A DNA stretch of 50,639 nucleotides. It comes from Agromyces luteolus. GTDB taxonomy: Bacteria > Actinomycetota > Actinomycetes > Actinomycetales > Microbacteriaceae. The position numbers and the translations under genes were made by a program. The DNA is taken from contig NZ_WODA01000020.1 of assembly GCF_009729855.1 (NCBI RefSeq), forward strand, positions 1-50,639, in the 5' to 3' direction. The notes below the pieces were generated by a model that searched no databases, had not been told where the DNA came from, and saw nothing but the letters and a program-made list of their open reading frames with translations. Position 1 is the stretch's first letter; the number at the start of each line of letters is the position of its first letter. This document shows positions 22,457-30,129 of the stretch, in pieces.

Positions 22457-23417
22457 AGTTCACCCACTTGCGCTGGCCGCGGATCTGGATGACCGTCACG
22501 GCGAGGATCACGACGAACAGGAGCCACGAGAGCGCGGACGCCTCACCGGCCTTGCCGTACCGGAAGGTCAGGTCGTAGATCTGCTGCACGACGACCTGCG
22601 TCGCACCGCCCGGGCCGCCGCCGGTCATCGCGTAGACCTGGTCGAAGACCTGGAACCCGTTGATGAGCGAGATGACGATCACGAAGAAGGTGGCGGGCGA
22701 GAGCAGGGGGAGCGTCACCGAGAACAGGCGGCGCCACCAGCCGGCGCCGTCGACGCGGGCGGCGTCGAGCAGCTCGGGGTCGATCGCCTGGAGTCCCGCG
22801 AGGAGGATCACCATGACGAAGCCGAGGTCCTTCCACGCCGAGGCGAGGATGATCGACGGCATCGCCCAGGCCGGGTCGGTCCACCAGCCGGGTCCATCGA
22901 TGCCGAACCAGGCGAGCACCGTGTTGACCACGCCGTTCGACGGGTTGAGCAGCCACCGCCAGACGAGCGCGACGACGATCCAGCTCGTGATGACGGGGAG
23001 GAAGTACACGCCGCGGAGCACCGTCCGGCCGCGCAGCGCGGTGTTCAGCGCGAGCGCGATCGCGAGCCCGCCGACGTAGACGAGCGGCAGGTAGCCGACG
23101 ATGTAGTACAGCGTGTGCAGGAACACGTCGGCCGTCTCGGGGTCGGTCAGCAGGTTCGCGTAGTTCTCGAAGCCGACCCACTCCGCGGGTGCGAGCAGGT
23201 TCCACTCGGTGAGGCTGATCCACGCGGCGGCGACCATCGGGCCGAGGACGAAGAGCAGCAGCGGGACGGCGCTCGGCAGGAGGAAGGCGAGCACGGTGAG
23301 CGCGTACCGGACGCGACGCGAGCGCCGGGTGGAGGTGCGCGGCCCGCGGGTGCGCGATCCCGTCGATCGGGCCTCGGCGCCGACCTCGGCGGCGGCCTCG
23401 CCGATGAGCGCGGTCAT
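22449..23417 (-). CDS. ABC sugar transporter permease, MalF type
   Basis: The 322-residue protein has a basic cytoplasmic N-terminus rich in Arg and Ser/Thr (about 40 residues), then six helices. The EAA loop is PELLDAARVDGAGWWRRLFS followed by VTLPLLSPATFF. FQVFDQVYAMTGGGPGGAT is the hallmark of CUT1 permeases. It starts within the end of the ROK gene (ATGA overlap), so regulator and transporter are translationally coupled. It partners with the MalG-type permease. Confidence 0.95.
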   Translation of the reverse strand: MTALIGEAAAEVGAEARSTGSRTRGPRTSTRRSRRVRYALTVLAFLLPSAVPLLLFVLGPMVAAAWISLTEWNLLAPAEWVGFENYANLLTDPETADVFLHTLYYIVGYLPLVYVGGLAIALALNTALRGRTVLRGVYFLPVITSWIVVALVWRWLLNPSNGVVNTVLAWFGIDGPGWWTDPAWAMPSIILASAWKDLGFVMVILLAGLQAIDPELLDAARVDGAGWWRRLFSVTLPLLSPATFFVIVISLINGFQVFDQVYAMTGGGPGGATQVVVQQIYDLTFRYGKAGEASALSWLLFVVILAVTVIQIRGQRKWVNYG

Positions 23418-24622
23418 CGGCGCACCGCCTGGCCGACGAGTCGTTCGCGGATGAGTCGTCCCTGGTCGCCGGCCGATCCGGCCGCGTCGAACGGCATCGC
23501 GAGCACGAGCGCGGCCGCGCCCTGCGCCCAGCTCTCGTCCTGCCAGGTCTCGATCTCGACGGGGAGGCTGCGGCGGTGGCGCAGGAGGTGCGACCGGAAC
23601 GCGGGCTCGAAGCCGGGCGACCAGTGGCGCCAGCCGGCGGTGCCCTCGCCGAGGACGACGACGAAGGCCGGATCGACGGCGTGCACGACGCCGGCGAGCG
23701 TCCGGCCGAGCAGCCCGCCGGCCGCGCGGTAGATCGCGATCGCCCCCGGCTCGCCCGCGTCGGCGGCGGCGAGCAGGTCGTCGATGCCGCCGTCGGGCGC
23801 GATCACGCCGCGTTCGCGCGCGTCGCGGACCAGGGCGCCTTCGCCGATGTGCGCCTCGAGGCATCCGTCGTTGCCGCAGCCGCAACGCGGGCCGTCGTCG
23901 GCGACCGGGGTGTGGCCGATCTCGCCCGCTCCCCCGGAGGCCCCGCGGAGCACGTTGCCGTCGACGACGATGCCGGCGCCCACGCCGGTGCCGATCGTGA
24001 CGACGAGGAAGTTGTCGTGCGAGCGCCCGAGGCCGAACAGGCGCTCGGCCACCGCGAGCGCGTTCACGTTGTTCTCGACGACGACGGGCAGGCCGGTCGC
24101 GCGACGCAGGGCGTCGCCGAGCTCGACCCCGGTCCAGCCGAGCTGGGCCGAGTCGACGACGCCGTTGCCCAGCCGGTCGACGCTGCCCGGCACCCCGACG
24201 CCGAGGCCGAGCACCGTGGTCCCGTCGCCGGCGGCGATGAAGTCGCGGATCCGCTCGATGAGCTCGGCGATGAAGGTGCTCGCGGTCGCGTCGAACGGCT
24301 CGCTCGCCGAGCGGACCACTCGCCCGTCGACGCCGACCTCGACGAACGCGACATGGTCGGCGACGACCTTGACGCCGATCGCGTGGCCCGCGGAGGTCGC
24401 GAGGCCGAGCATCCGCGCCGGGCGTCCGCCGTTCGAGGGCGCCTGCTCCAGCTCGACGAGCAGTCCGTCGGCGAGCAGTTCCTTCACGAGCTGGGTGATG
24501 AGCGCGGGCGAGAGCGCCAGCACCCGGGCGAGCTCGGCACGCGAGGCGGGGCCGTCGGCGCCGAGCCGGGCGAGGATCGCCGAGCGGTTGACGTCGGTTC
24601 GGTTGCTGGTGTGGATCGCCAT
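23414..24622 (-). CDS. ROK-family transcriptional regulator
   Basis: The 402-residue protein joins an N-terminal winged helix (residues 5-75, SRAELARVLALSPALITQLV) to a ROK sugar-kinase-like domain with GVGVPGSVD, VVIGTGVGAG-type phosphate loops (VTIGTGVGAGIVVDG), ENNVNALAVAE and the zinc motif CGCGNDGCLE. Such proteins bind a sugar and lift repression of their transporter operon. It is the first gene of the operon, overlapping the MalF gene by four bases, so it controls its own synthesis. An AT-rich palindrome overlaps its -10. It begins at an ATG shared by the family. Confidence 0.95.
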   Translation of the reverse strand: MAIHTSNRTDVNRSAILARLGADGPASRAELARVLALSPALITQLVKELLADGLLVELEQAPSNGGRPARMLGLATSAGHAIGVKVVADHVAFVEVGVDGRVVRSASEPFDATASTFIAELIERIRDFIAAGDGTTVLGLGVGVPGSVDRLGNGVVDSAQLGWTGVELGDALRRATGLPVVVENNVNALAVAERLFGLGRSHDNFLVVTIGTGVGAGIVVDGNVLRGASGGAGEIGHTPVADDGPRCGCGNDGCLEAHIGEGALVRDARERGVIAPDGGIDDLLAAADAGEPGAIAIYRAAGGLLGRTLAGVVHAVDPAFVVVLGEGTAGWRHWSPGFEPAFRSHLLRHRRSLPVEIETWQDESWAQGAAALVLAMPFDAAGSAGDQGRLIRERLVGQAVRR

Positions 24623-24670
24623 CGATGCCTCTGTGTCCGTGGAGCAGGTCGTCCTGCGGGGTCGAGAGTT

Positions 24671-24700
24671 AATTTAGAACTAAACAAAGTCGGAAAGCAA
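24671..24700 (-). promoter_or_regulatory. sugar operon promoter with ROK operator
   Basis: On the minus strand -35 TTGCTT (24695-24700), an 18-bp spacer and -10 TAAATT (24671-24676) can be read. The palindrome TTTAG-AA-CTAAA (24673-24684) overlaps the -10 and stands out as AT-rich in this GC-rich region. It is the likely ROK repressor site. Confidence 0.65.
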
Positions 24701-24724
24701 GCCCTGATTTCCTCCGCGCACGAC

Positions 24725-24762
24725 GAAGCGCCCCGCACCGGTCCCTCGGTGCGAGGCGCTTC
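24725..24762. terminator. terminator after the protease gene
   Basis: A 16-bp stem with one mismatch (24725-24740 with 24747-24762) and 6-nt loop lies just past the protease stop and ahead of the ROK promoter on the same strand, separating the two units. Confidence 0.75.
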
Positions 24763-24800
24763 GCGATCTGACGGCCGCGCTCAGCGACCTCGGCGTGCGA

Positions 24801-25757
24801 TCAGGATGCCGCCGCCGTGGCGTACGTCGACTGGGCGACGGAGCCGTAGTACGGCCCGAACATGACATTCGGGATGTTGTTGTAGCCGAAGCTGTTCACC
24901 GAGTTCTGCGAGCCGTTGCCGAGGAACCACGGGCCGCCCGACGAGCCGCCGGTCATGTCGCACGGGATGCCCTGCGACTGCGTCTGGCCGTACGGGTCGG
25001 CGGTCGCCGTGCCCGCGCACGACTTCAGCGTCTGCCCGTTGAACGGCGCCGCCGCCGGGTACCCGAACGCCTCGTACGAGAGGCCGCGAGCCTGGTTGAA
25101 CGAGATCGCGGTGCCGCCGACGGTGGCCTGCAGGGTCTTGCCGGCGACCTGCCCGACCGTGGCGAAGGCCGTGTCGTACGTGATGTCGCCGCCCTTGGTC
25201 CACTGCTGCGGCGCGGCGAGCTTCGCCGCCACCCACTGGCCGTACGGCGCGGCGCCGTTCTCGTAGGCCGGCACGAACGTCCAGTTCGTCGCGTACTTGC
25301 CCTTGCCGCCGTGCACGCAGTGCGCCGCCGTCGCGACGACGCTGCCGTTCGCCGAGCTCACCGAGTTGCCCGAGCACACGTAGTTGCGCCCGTTCAGCGT
25401 GAAGAACACCTTGCCGATGTTCGGCACCGGCGACTCGTTCGCCGCCATCGGCGTGATCTCCGGCGTCGGAGCCGGAGCCGGCTTGCCGTACGTGACGGGC
25501 GCACCGGCGGCGACGTCTGCGGCCGGCGTCGAGGCCGACCTGCCGGCGAGCAGCACGTCGGCCGGAGCGGCGGAGCGCATGCGCTCGGCCGTCCAGTAGC
25601 CGGCGGCGGCCGCCCGTTCGGCGGCGGGGACGACCCGCTGGTCGACGCCCTGCGGAACCGCGGGCGGCGCGGCCGACGCGGCGGTCGGCGCGGCGAGCAG
25701 CCCGCAGGCGACGAGGGCGGCGCCGGCGAGTGCCGCGCGCAAGGAGGTGAGCTTCAT
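24801..25757 (-). CDS. secreted trypsin-like serine protease
   Basis: The 318-residue protein has a signal peptide (MKLTSLRAALAGAALVACGL, AASAA cleavage), a propeptide-like region of about 75 residues with Pro/Ala linkers, and a chymotrypsin-fold domain from about residue 110. The triad is His146 (VATAAHCV), Asp195 (DITYDTAFA) and Ser273 (MTGGSSGGPWF). Cys pairs (128/147, 247/266) look disulfide-bonded. It fits the V8/trypsin-like group of small extracellular actinobacterial proteases. AAAGGG precedes the ATG. Confidence 0.92.
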   Translation of the reverse strand: MKLTSLRAALAGAALVACGLLAAPTAASAAPPAVPQGVDQRVVPAAERAAAAGYWTAERMRSAAPADVLLAGRSASTPAADVAAGAPVTYGKPAPAPTPEITPMAANESPVPNIGKVFFTLNGRNYVCSGNSVSSANGSVVATAAHCVHGGKGKYATNWTFVPAYENGAAPYGQWVAAKLAAPQQWTKGGDITYDTAFATVGQVAGKTLQATVGGTAISFNQARGLSYEAFGYPAAAPFNGQTLKSCAGTATADPYGQTQSQGIPCDMTGGSSGGPWFLGNGSQNSVNSFGYNNIPNVMFGPYYGSVAQSTYATAAAS

Positions 25758-26116
25758 GGACGAGCCCTTTCTGAGCAGGCGGCGGCGGTCCCCCCAGAGG
25801 TCGCCGCGCCGCAGATGTGCGAATGCGGGAGAGCGTGGCACACGTCCCCCGTTCGGGGGGAGAGCCGGAGGCATCCTTCGCGGAAATCGAGAACCGGCGC
25901 GAGGAAACCGGAAAAGGCTCCCCGCAGGCTTCGCTCGCGAGGTAGGTTCATCGTTTGGCCGCGGGGCGCCTGCGGAGCCGGCCGGCTGCCTTCCCGAGCA
26001 GGCCCTCGCTCAGGTGAGCAGCGGCATCCGTTCAGCCGGCTCACACGCGCGCATATGCGAGGATGTATCGTCCAGCTCGGACGCTTCACCACACCTCCCG
26101 AGGAGCCATCGCTCGC
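25758..26116. other. 359-bp divergent intergenic region, protease/purF
   Basis: No gene is visible. It holds a short perfect hairpin CCCCCG-TT-CGGGGG (25846-25859), a purine-rich AT-richer patch (25882-25920), one GCGGCATCC word at 26022 and a TATCGT (26056-26061) that could be the purF -10, giving a leader of about 50 nt with CGAGGAG upstream of the ATG. No riboswitch was recognised. Confidence 0.5.
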
Positions 26117-27574
26117 ATGTGCGGCATCGTCGGCATCGTCTCCACCGAGCCCGTCAACCAGCAGATCTACGACAGCCTCCTCCTCCTGCAGCACCGCGGG
26201 CAGGACTCGACGGGCATCGCGACGGCCGACGGCCCCGTGTTCCACATCAACAAGGCGCGCGGGCAGGTGCGCGAGGCGTTCCGCACGCGCGACATGCGCT
26301 CGCTGCTCGGCAACATCGGCCTCGGCCACGTGCGCTACACGACCAAGGGCGCGGCCGAGCGCGAGGAGGAGGCGCAGCCGTTCTACGTGAACGCGCCGTA
26401 CGGCATCGTCCTCGTGCACAACGGCAACCTCACGAACACGCGCGAGCTCTCGGAGGACCTGTTCCGGATCGACCGCCGGCACGTCAACTCGACGAGCGAC
26501 ACCGAGATGCTCCTCAACGTGCTCGCGACCGAGCTGCAGGGGCAGATCACGGGCCTCGACCTCGACCCCGACCAGGTATTCCAGGCCGTGTCGCACGTGC
26601 ACGAGCGCGTCGAGGGCTCGTACGCCGTCATCGCGATGATCGCCGGCTACGGCCTGCTCGCGTTCCGCGACCCGTTCGGCATCCGGCCGCTCATCCTCGG
26701 CAAGCGCACGACGGAGGCCGGCAAGGACGAGTGGATCGTGGCCTCCGAGTCGCTCGTGCTCGAGAACGGCGACTACGAGATCGTGCGCGACGTCGAGCCC
26801 GGCGAGGCCGTGTTCATCACGCTCGACGGCCAGATGATCTCGCGCCAGTGCGCCGCGAACCCGCGCCTCGTGCCGTGCTCGTTCGAGTACGTCTACCTCG
26901 CGCGCCCCGACTCGATCATGAACGGCATCTCGGTCTACGAGGCGCGCCTGCGGATGGGCGACCGTCTCGCGAACACGATCGCGACCCACATGGACCACGG
27001 CGACATCGACGTCGTCATGCCGATCCCCGACTCCTCGCGCCCGGCCGCGATGCAGGTCGCGCAGAAGCTCGGCATCGAGTACCGCGAGGGCTTCTACAAG
27101 AACCGCTACGTCGGCCGCACGTTCATCATGCCCGGGCAGGCCGCGCGCAAGCGCTCGGTGCGGCAGAAGCTCAACGCGATGGGCACCGAGTTCAGGGGCA
27201 AGAACGTGCTCATCGTCGACGACTCGATCGTGCGCGGCACGACCTCGAAGCAGATCGTCGAGATGGCCCGCGCCGCGGGCGCGAACAAGGTCACGTTCAC
27301 CTCGGCCGCGCCGCCCGTTCGGTTCCCGCACGTCTACGGCATCAACATGCCGAGCCGCGCCGAGCTCGTCGCCCACGACCGGAAGATCCCCGAGATCGCC
27401 CGCGAGCTCGGCGCCGACCACATGATCTACCAGGAGGTCGAGGACCTCCAGGCCGCGATCACCGAGGGCACGTCTATCGATCGCCTCGACCTGTCGTGCT
27501 TCACGGGCGAGTACGTGACCGGCACGGTCACGCCCGAGTACCTCGAGTGGGTCGAGCGCACGCAGCTCAGCTGA
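26117..27574 (+). CDS. purF: amidophosphoribosyltransferase
   Basis: PurF (485 residues) makes phosphoribosylamine from PRPP and glutamine, the committed step of purine synthesis. The ATG is chosen because Cys2 (MCGIVGIV) becomes the N-terminal nucleophile after Met removal; the frame opens at 26063, but an upstream start would bury it. The glutaminase domain covers about 1-230 and the phosphoribosyltransferase domain the rest, with the PRPP loop VLIVDDSIVRGTTSKQ. Its final 25 bases plus the following seven recur at 28681-28712. The stop overlaps the convergent HxlR gene by eight bases. Confidence 0.97.
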   Translation: MCGIVGIVSTEPVNQQIYDSLLLLQHRGQDSTGIATADGPVFHINKARGQVREAFRTRDMRSLLGNIGLGHVRYTTKGAAEREEEAQPFYVNAPYGIVLVHNGNLTNTRELSEDLFRIDRRHVNSTSDTEMLLNVLATELQGQITGLDLDPDQVFQAVSHVHERVEGSYAVIAMIAGYGLLAFRDPFGIRPLILGKRTTEAGKDEWIVASESLVLENGDYEIVRDVEPGEAVFITLDGQMISRQCAANPRLVPCSFEYVYLARPDSIMNGISVYEARLRMGDRLANTIATHMDHGDIDVVMPIPDSSRPAAMQVAQKLGIEYREGFYKNRYVGRTFIMPGQAARKRSVRQKLNAMGTEFRGKNVLIVDDSIVRGTTSKQIVEMARAAGANKVTFTSAAPPVRFPHVYGINMPSRAELVAHDRKIPEIARELGADHMIYQEVEDLQAAITEGTSIDRLDLSCFTGEYVTGTVTPEYLEWVERTQLS

Positions 27575-27581
27575 GGCGGAG
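27550..27581 (+). repeat. purF-tail direct repeat, copy 1
   Basis: This 32-bp segment spans the last codons and stop of purF and matches 28681-28712 in 31 of 32 positions (28 consecutive). It contains the palindrome CTCAGCTGAG. With copy 2 it brackets the HxlR/SRPBCC pair. Confidence 0.85.
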
Positions 27582-28067
27582 TCCGTCGTCGATTCGGATG
27601 GCGCCGCTGCGCGTGAGCCGCTCGACCACGGTCTGCTCGCCCGAGAAGATCGATCCGCCGCTTCGCACGACTTCGCGGACGAGGTCGGCGGCGTCCGTCG
27701 GACTCGCTCGCACGTACGCGATCCACCACGGCGGCGCATCGGTCTCATCGGCGTGCGCTGCGCCCCAGTCGGCGGCTGCAAGCAGCAACGGGATCAGGTC
27801 GAGGCCCGCCTCGGTGAGTCGGTACTCCTGCTTGCGGCGATCGCTCTCGAGCGGCCGGCGGGTCAGCACGCCGGCCCCGACCAGCCGGTCGAGCCGTTCC
27901 GCGAGGATGTTGCGCGCGATGCCCTCCGCGCTGGAGTGGAATTCCCCGAACGTCCGCTTGCCGAAGTAGACGATGTCGCGCACGACGAGCAGCGACCAGG
28001 GGTCGCCCACGAGTTCGAGGGTGAAGTTGATGGGGCAGAGCGATCGTCGTGCCTGCGAGTGTTTCAT
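27567..28067 (-). CDS. HxlR-family transcriptional regulator
   Basis: The 166-residue protein has the HxlR (MarR-like) winged helix at about residues 8-100: CPINFTLELVGDPWSLLVVRD, then YFGKRTFGEFHSSAEGIARN and the wing ESDRRKQEYRLTEAGLDL. The Cys near residue 11 is the position used by redox-sensing members, so a thiol switch is possible. The ATG follows GAGGGAG; an earlier in-frame ATG at 28109 lacks one. It is divergent from an SRPBCC gene, probably its target. Both lie between two copies of the purF tail. Confidence 0.9.
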   Translation of the reverse strand: MKHSQARRSLCPINFTLELVGDPWSLLVVRDIVYFGKRTFGEFHSSAEGIARNILAERLDRLVGAGVLTRRPLESDRRKQEYRLTEAGLDLIPLLLAAADWGAAHADETDAPPWWIAYVRASPTDAADLVREVVRSGGSIFSGEQTVVERLTRSGAIRIDDGLRLS

Positions 28068-28088
28068 CGGCTCCCTCTTGACGTCGCC

Positions 28089-28101
28089 ACGCTTCAAGCG
28101 T
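28089..28101. promoter_or_regulatory. short dyad in HxlR/SRPBCC divergent promoter
   Basis: ACGCT-TCA-AGCGT and a repeated GCTTCA lie in the 80-bp gap between the two genes, with an AT-rich stretch (28108-28137) beyond. A possible HxlR operator; weak. Confidence 0.35.
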
Positions 28102-28147
28102 AGCTTCACATTGGTTGCATTTCAAAACCGATATTCCGAGGAGTGTC

Positions 28148-28678
28148 ATGACGACGTTCGATGTGCATGTCGTCCGCGAATTCGATGCCCCGGTCGAGAG
28201 GGTGTGGCGGGCATGGACCGAGCCGGAGGACCTTCGCGCCTGGTGGGGCCCGCAGGGATTCACCGGCACGCGCGCGGAGGCCGACGTACGGGCGGGGGGC
28301 CGCATCCTCGTGACCATGCGCGCGCCCGACGAATGGGGTGGATTCGAGCAGCACTCGAGGTGGGACATCACCGAGGCGTCCGCTCCGCACCGCCTCCGCT
28401 ACGTCTTCCGCTTCGCCGATGCGGAAGGCCGTGCGATCACCCCGGCCGACGCCGGGATCCCCGCCGGCGTCCCGGAGTCGAGCGAGCACGAAGTGGTGAT
28501 CACCGAGCTCGCCGACCGTCGCGCGCGGCTCGAGATGACCGAGCACGGGTATGCCACCGCTGAGGCTCGGGACCTGTCGCGAACCGGCCTGGAGCAGTGC
28601 CTCGACAAGATGGCTGCCCTCGTCGCCGACGGCGGCGCCGACCCCGCGACCCGGCAGTCGGCTTCGCGCTCCGCGTGA
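28148..28678 (+). CDS. SRPBCC (AHSA1-like) family protein
   Basis: The 176-residue protein begins with the AHSA1-type pattern REFDAPVERVWRAWTEPEDL, then AWWGPQGF and GGRILVTMRAPDEW, ending in a long helix (GLEQCLDKMAALVAD). This helix-grip fold makes a hydrophobic pocket for lipids or aromatic compounds; the ligand is unknown. AHSA1 genes are frequently paired with ArsR- or HxlR-type regulators. GAGGAG precedes the ATG. Codons such as GAT, CAT, GAA, CTT, GGA and AGG appear more often than in neighbouring genes, hinting at acquisition. Confidence 0.9.
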   Translation: MTTFDVHVVREFDAPVERVWRAWTEPEDLRAWWGPQGFTGTRAEADVRAGGRILVTMRAPDEWGGFEQHSRWDITEASAPHRLRYVFRFADAEGRAITPADAGIPAGVPESSEHEVVITELADRRARLEMTEHGYATAEARDLSRTGLEQCLDKMAALVADGGADPATRQSASRSA

Positions 28679-28680
28679 CA

Positions 28681-28712
28681 GGTCGAGCGCACGCAGCTCA
28701 GCTGAGGCCGAG
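28681..28712 (+). repeat. purF-tail direct repeat, copy 2
   Basis: The segment repeats the 3' end of purF three bases after the SRPBCC stop, 1131 bp from copy 1. It is non-coding here. Just beyond it is a 14-bp palindrome GAGCGCCGGCGCTC (28710-28723). Confidence 0.85.
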
Positions 28713-28760
28713 CGCCGGCGCTCACAGCGCGTCCTCGGCGGACCCTGCCACGCTGACGGC

Positions 28761-29156
28761 ATGGGCGAGCATGTCGAGTACCTCGGGGTCTACGACGCCG
28801 ACGGCGGCGTCCGCGGCGAGCTCGCCTACCTCGTCGGGCACCTCCTGGGCACCGCGGAATGCGCGCTCTGCGACATCACGCACACCTGGCGGCGCAAGCC
28901 CGAGTGGGACGGCATGGTGCGCCGCCTCGGGGTTCCGTTCGTCCTCCGGCATCGCGACGAGGTGACGGATGCCGCGGCATCCGCCGTGGTCGAGGCGACG
29001 GGCCTGCCGGTCGTGCTCGGGCGCGACGCGGACGGTGCGTGGCATCCGCTGCTCGGACGCGTCGACCTCGAGCGCGCGGAGGGTCGCGTCGCGGAGTTCG
29101 AGCGGCTGCTGCTCGCCGCCCGCGCGGATCAGGACTCGGGGTCGCCGTCGGCGTAG
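28761..29156 (+). CDS. conserved hypothetical protein with CxxCDITH motif
   Basis: The 131-residue soluble protein begins MGEHVEYLGVYDADGG and has the run CALCDITHTWRRKPEW (about residues 34-49), where CxxC, Asp and His could hold a metal. The rest is VPFVLRHRDEV and LPVVLGRDADGAWHPLLG. I do not know its function, and no enzyme family is clear. The first codon follows CACGCT-N6, a weak leaderless box. Its last 28 bases overlap the convergent membrane protein gene. It may have been the original downstream neighbour of purF. Confidence 0.8.
   Translation: MGEHVEYLGVYDADGGVRGELAYLVGHLLGTAECALCDITHTWRRKPEWDGMVRRLGVPFVLRHRDEVTDAAASAVVEATGLPVVLGRDADGAWHPLLGRVDLERAEGRVAEFERLLLAARADQDSGSPSA
28966..28983. 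repeat. 18-bp perfect palindrome in the CxxCDITH gene
   Basis: CGGATGCCGCGGCATCCG, identical to 12432-12449, here encodes part of Thr-Asp-Ala-Ala-Ala-Ser-Ala on the plus strand. Confidence 0.85.
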
Positions 29157-29644
29157 TGCGTCGACTCGTGCTCGGCGACGGCCGTGCCCCGGCGCCTGGA
29201 CAGCACCCGGTCGATCACGAGGGCGGCCACGCCGCCGAGGGCGAGCCCGCCCGCCGCGCACCACAGCAGCAGGAACCCGAACACCTGCCCGCGGTCGAAC
29301 TGGTCGTTCTCGGGGAACGCGAACGTGAGGATCAGCGCGACGAGCACGCCGAGCGCGGCGCCGAGCACCAGGAAGCTGCCATACCTCGGCGACCGCCGCA
29401 CCGTCACGGCGTCGTTCGTCACGTCGGTCTCGAGGTGCTCGCCCGTCTCGGGGTCGACGTCCATGCGCTCGACCTTGGGGCGGGTGCCGTCACCTGTGGC
29501 GTCATCGCCGGGCGCGTCCCGTTCGAGGGGCGCCACGGATGCCTCGGGCGTCGCCGCGGCCTCGGGGCCCACGGATGCCTCGGGGCCGGCGGGTGCCTCG
29601 GGCTCGGCGGGCTCGGCGGGCTCTGGACGGTTCGCATCGCTCAC
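29129..29644 (-). CDS. two-helix membrane protein with acidic Pro/Ala-rich N-terminus
   Basis: The 171-residue protein starts with about 60 residues rich in Pro, Glu and Ala (EPAEPAEPEAP pattern, low complexity), then VDPETGEHLETDV, two transmembrane helices (GSFLVLGAALGVLVALILTF and VFGFLLLWCAAGGLALGGVA) and a short charged tail. Its function is unknown. Such proteins recur beside the sterol-carrier/purD pair in related actinobacteria, from my recollection of family contexts. GTG start with GAGAAT-N6 upstream. It overlaps the convergent gene by 28 bases. Confidence 0.8.
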   Translation of the reverse strand: MSDANRPEPAEPAEPEAPAGPEASVGPEAAATPEASVAPLERDAPGDDATGDGTRPKVERMDVDPETGEHLETDVTNDAVTVRRSPRYGSFLVLGAALGVLVALILTFAFPENDQFDRGQVFGFLLLWCAAGGLALGGVAALVIDRVLSRRRGTAVAEHESTHYADGDPES

Positions 29645-29650
29645 CCGTCC

Positions 29651-29656
29651 ATTCTC
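29651..29656 (-). promoter_or_regulatory. possible leaderless -10 box GAGAAT
   Basis: GAGAAT-N6-GTG on the minus strand differs from TAGAAT in one base and sets +1 at the start codon at 29644. Confidence 0.4.
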
Positions 29657-29664
29657 CCGCACGC

Positions 29665-30045
29665 TCAGGCGAGGCGCGCGGCGTCGATCACGGGCACGAC
29701 GCCGTCGAGGTCGGCGCGCTGCCCGGACGCGTGCACCCGGCCCGCCGCGCGGACGTCGGCCCACGCGAGCGAGCCGGTGGCGAGTCCGAGCCAGGTCGCG
29801 GCATCCGTCTCGACGACGTTCGGCGGCGTGCCGCGTGTGTGCCGCGGTCCCTCGATGCACTGCACCGCCCCGAAGGGCGGCACGCGCACCTCGACCGTCC
29901 CGCCGGGTGCGCGCTCGGCGAGCAGCTGCAGGGTGTAGCGCACCGCGAGCGCGAGCGTGCTCCGGTCGACGGATGTCGCGGCATCCGCTCGCACGACCGA
30001 GGCGACGGCGTCGCGCCCCTCGACGTCTCCGATCCGGCGTGGCAT
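29665..30045 (-). CDS. sterol carrier family protein
   Basis: The 126-residue protein resembles the small SCP2-like family found next to purD in actinobacteria: RSTLALAVRYTLQLLAERAPG helix, GTVEVRVPPFGAVQCIEGP strand pair, and TDAATWLGLATGSLAWADV near the end. SCP2 folds bind lipids or acyl chains; the specific role is unknown. A double purine-rich stretch, GGGAGGATGGGAGG, precedes the ATG. The gene is divergent from purD with an 84-bp gap. Confidence 0.85.
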   Translation of the reverse strand: MPRRIGDVEGRDAVASVVRADAATSVDRSTLALAVRYTLQLLAERAPGGTVEVRVPPFGAVQCIEGPRHTRGTPPNVVETDAATWLGLATGSLAWADVRAAGRVHASGQRADLDGVVPVIDAARLA

Positions 30046-30117
30046 CCTCCCATCCTCCCGCACCGCGCGGCGCTCGCGGTCGCGGTCACGGACCCGGATC
30101 GGGAGGAGGGGGTCCGG

Positions 30118-30123
30118 TAGCCT
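30118..30123 (+). promoter_or_regulatory. leaderless -10 box TAGCCT for purD
   Basis: TAGCCT-N6-GTG places +1 on the purD start codon. The same hexamer and spacing occur before the fluC-1 and formylglycine-enzyme genes. Confidence 0.65.
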
Positions 30124-30129
30124 GAGCGG

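Noticed and set aside
25758..25960. c-di-AMP (ydaO-type) riboswitch before the secreted protease
   Set aside because: A GGGGAGCC word recalls the motif, but the conserved GCNGAA-type core and pairing pattern could not be traced.
27550..28712. Insertion sequence carrying HxlR and SRPBCC genes
   Set aside because: No transposase, no terminal inverted repeats; the flanking copies are 32-bp direct copies of a gene end, far longer than a target-site duplication.
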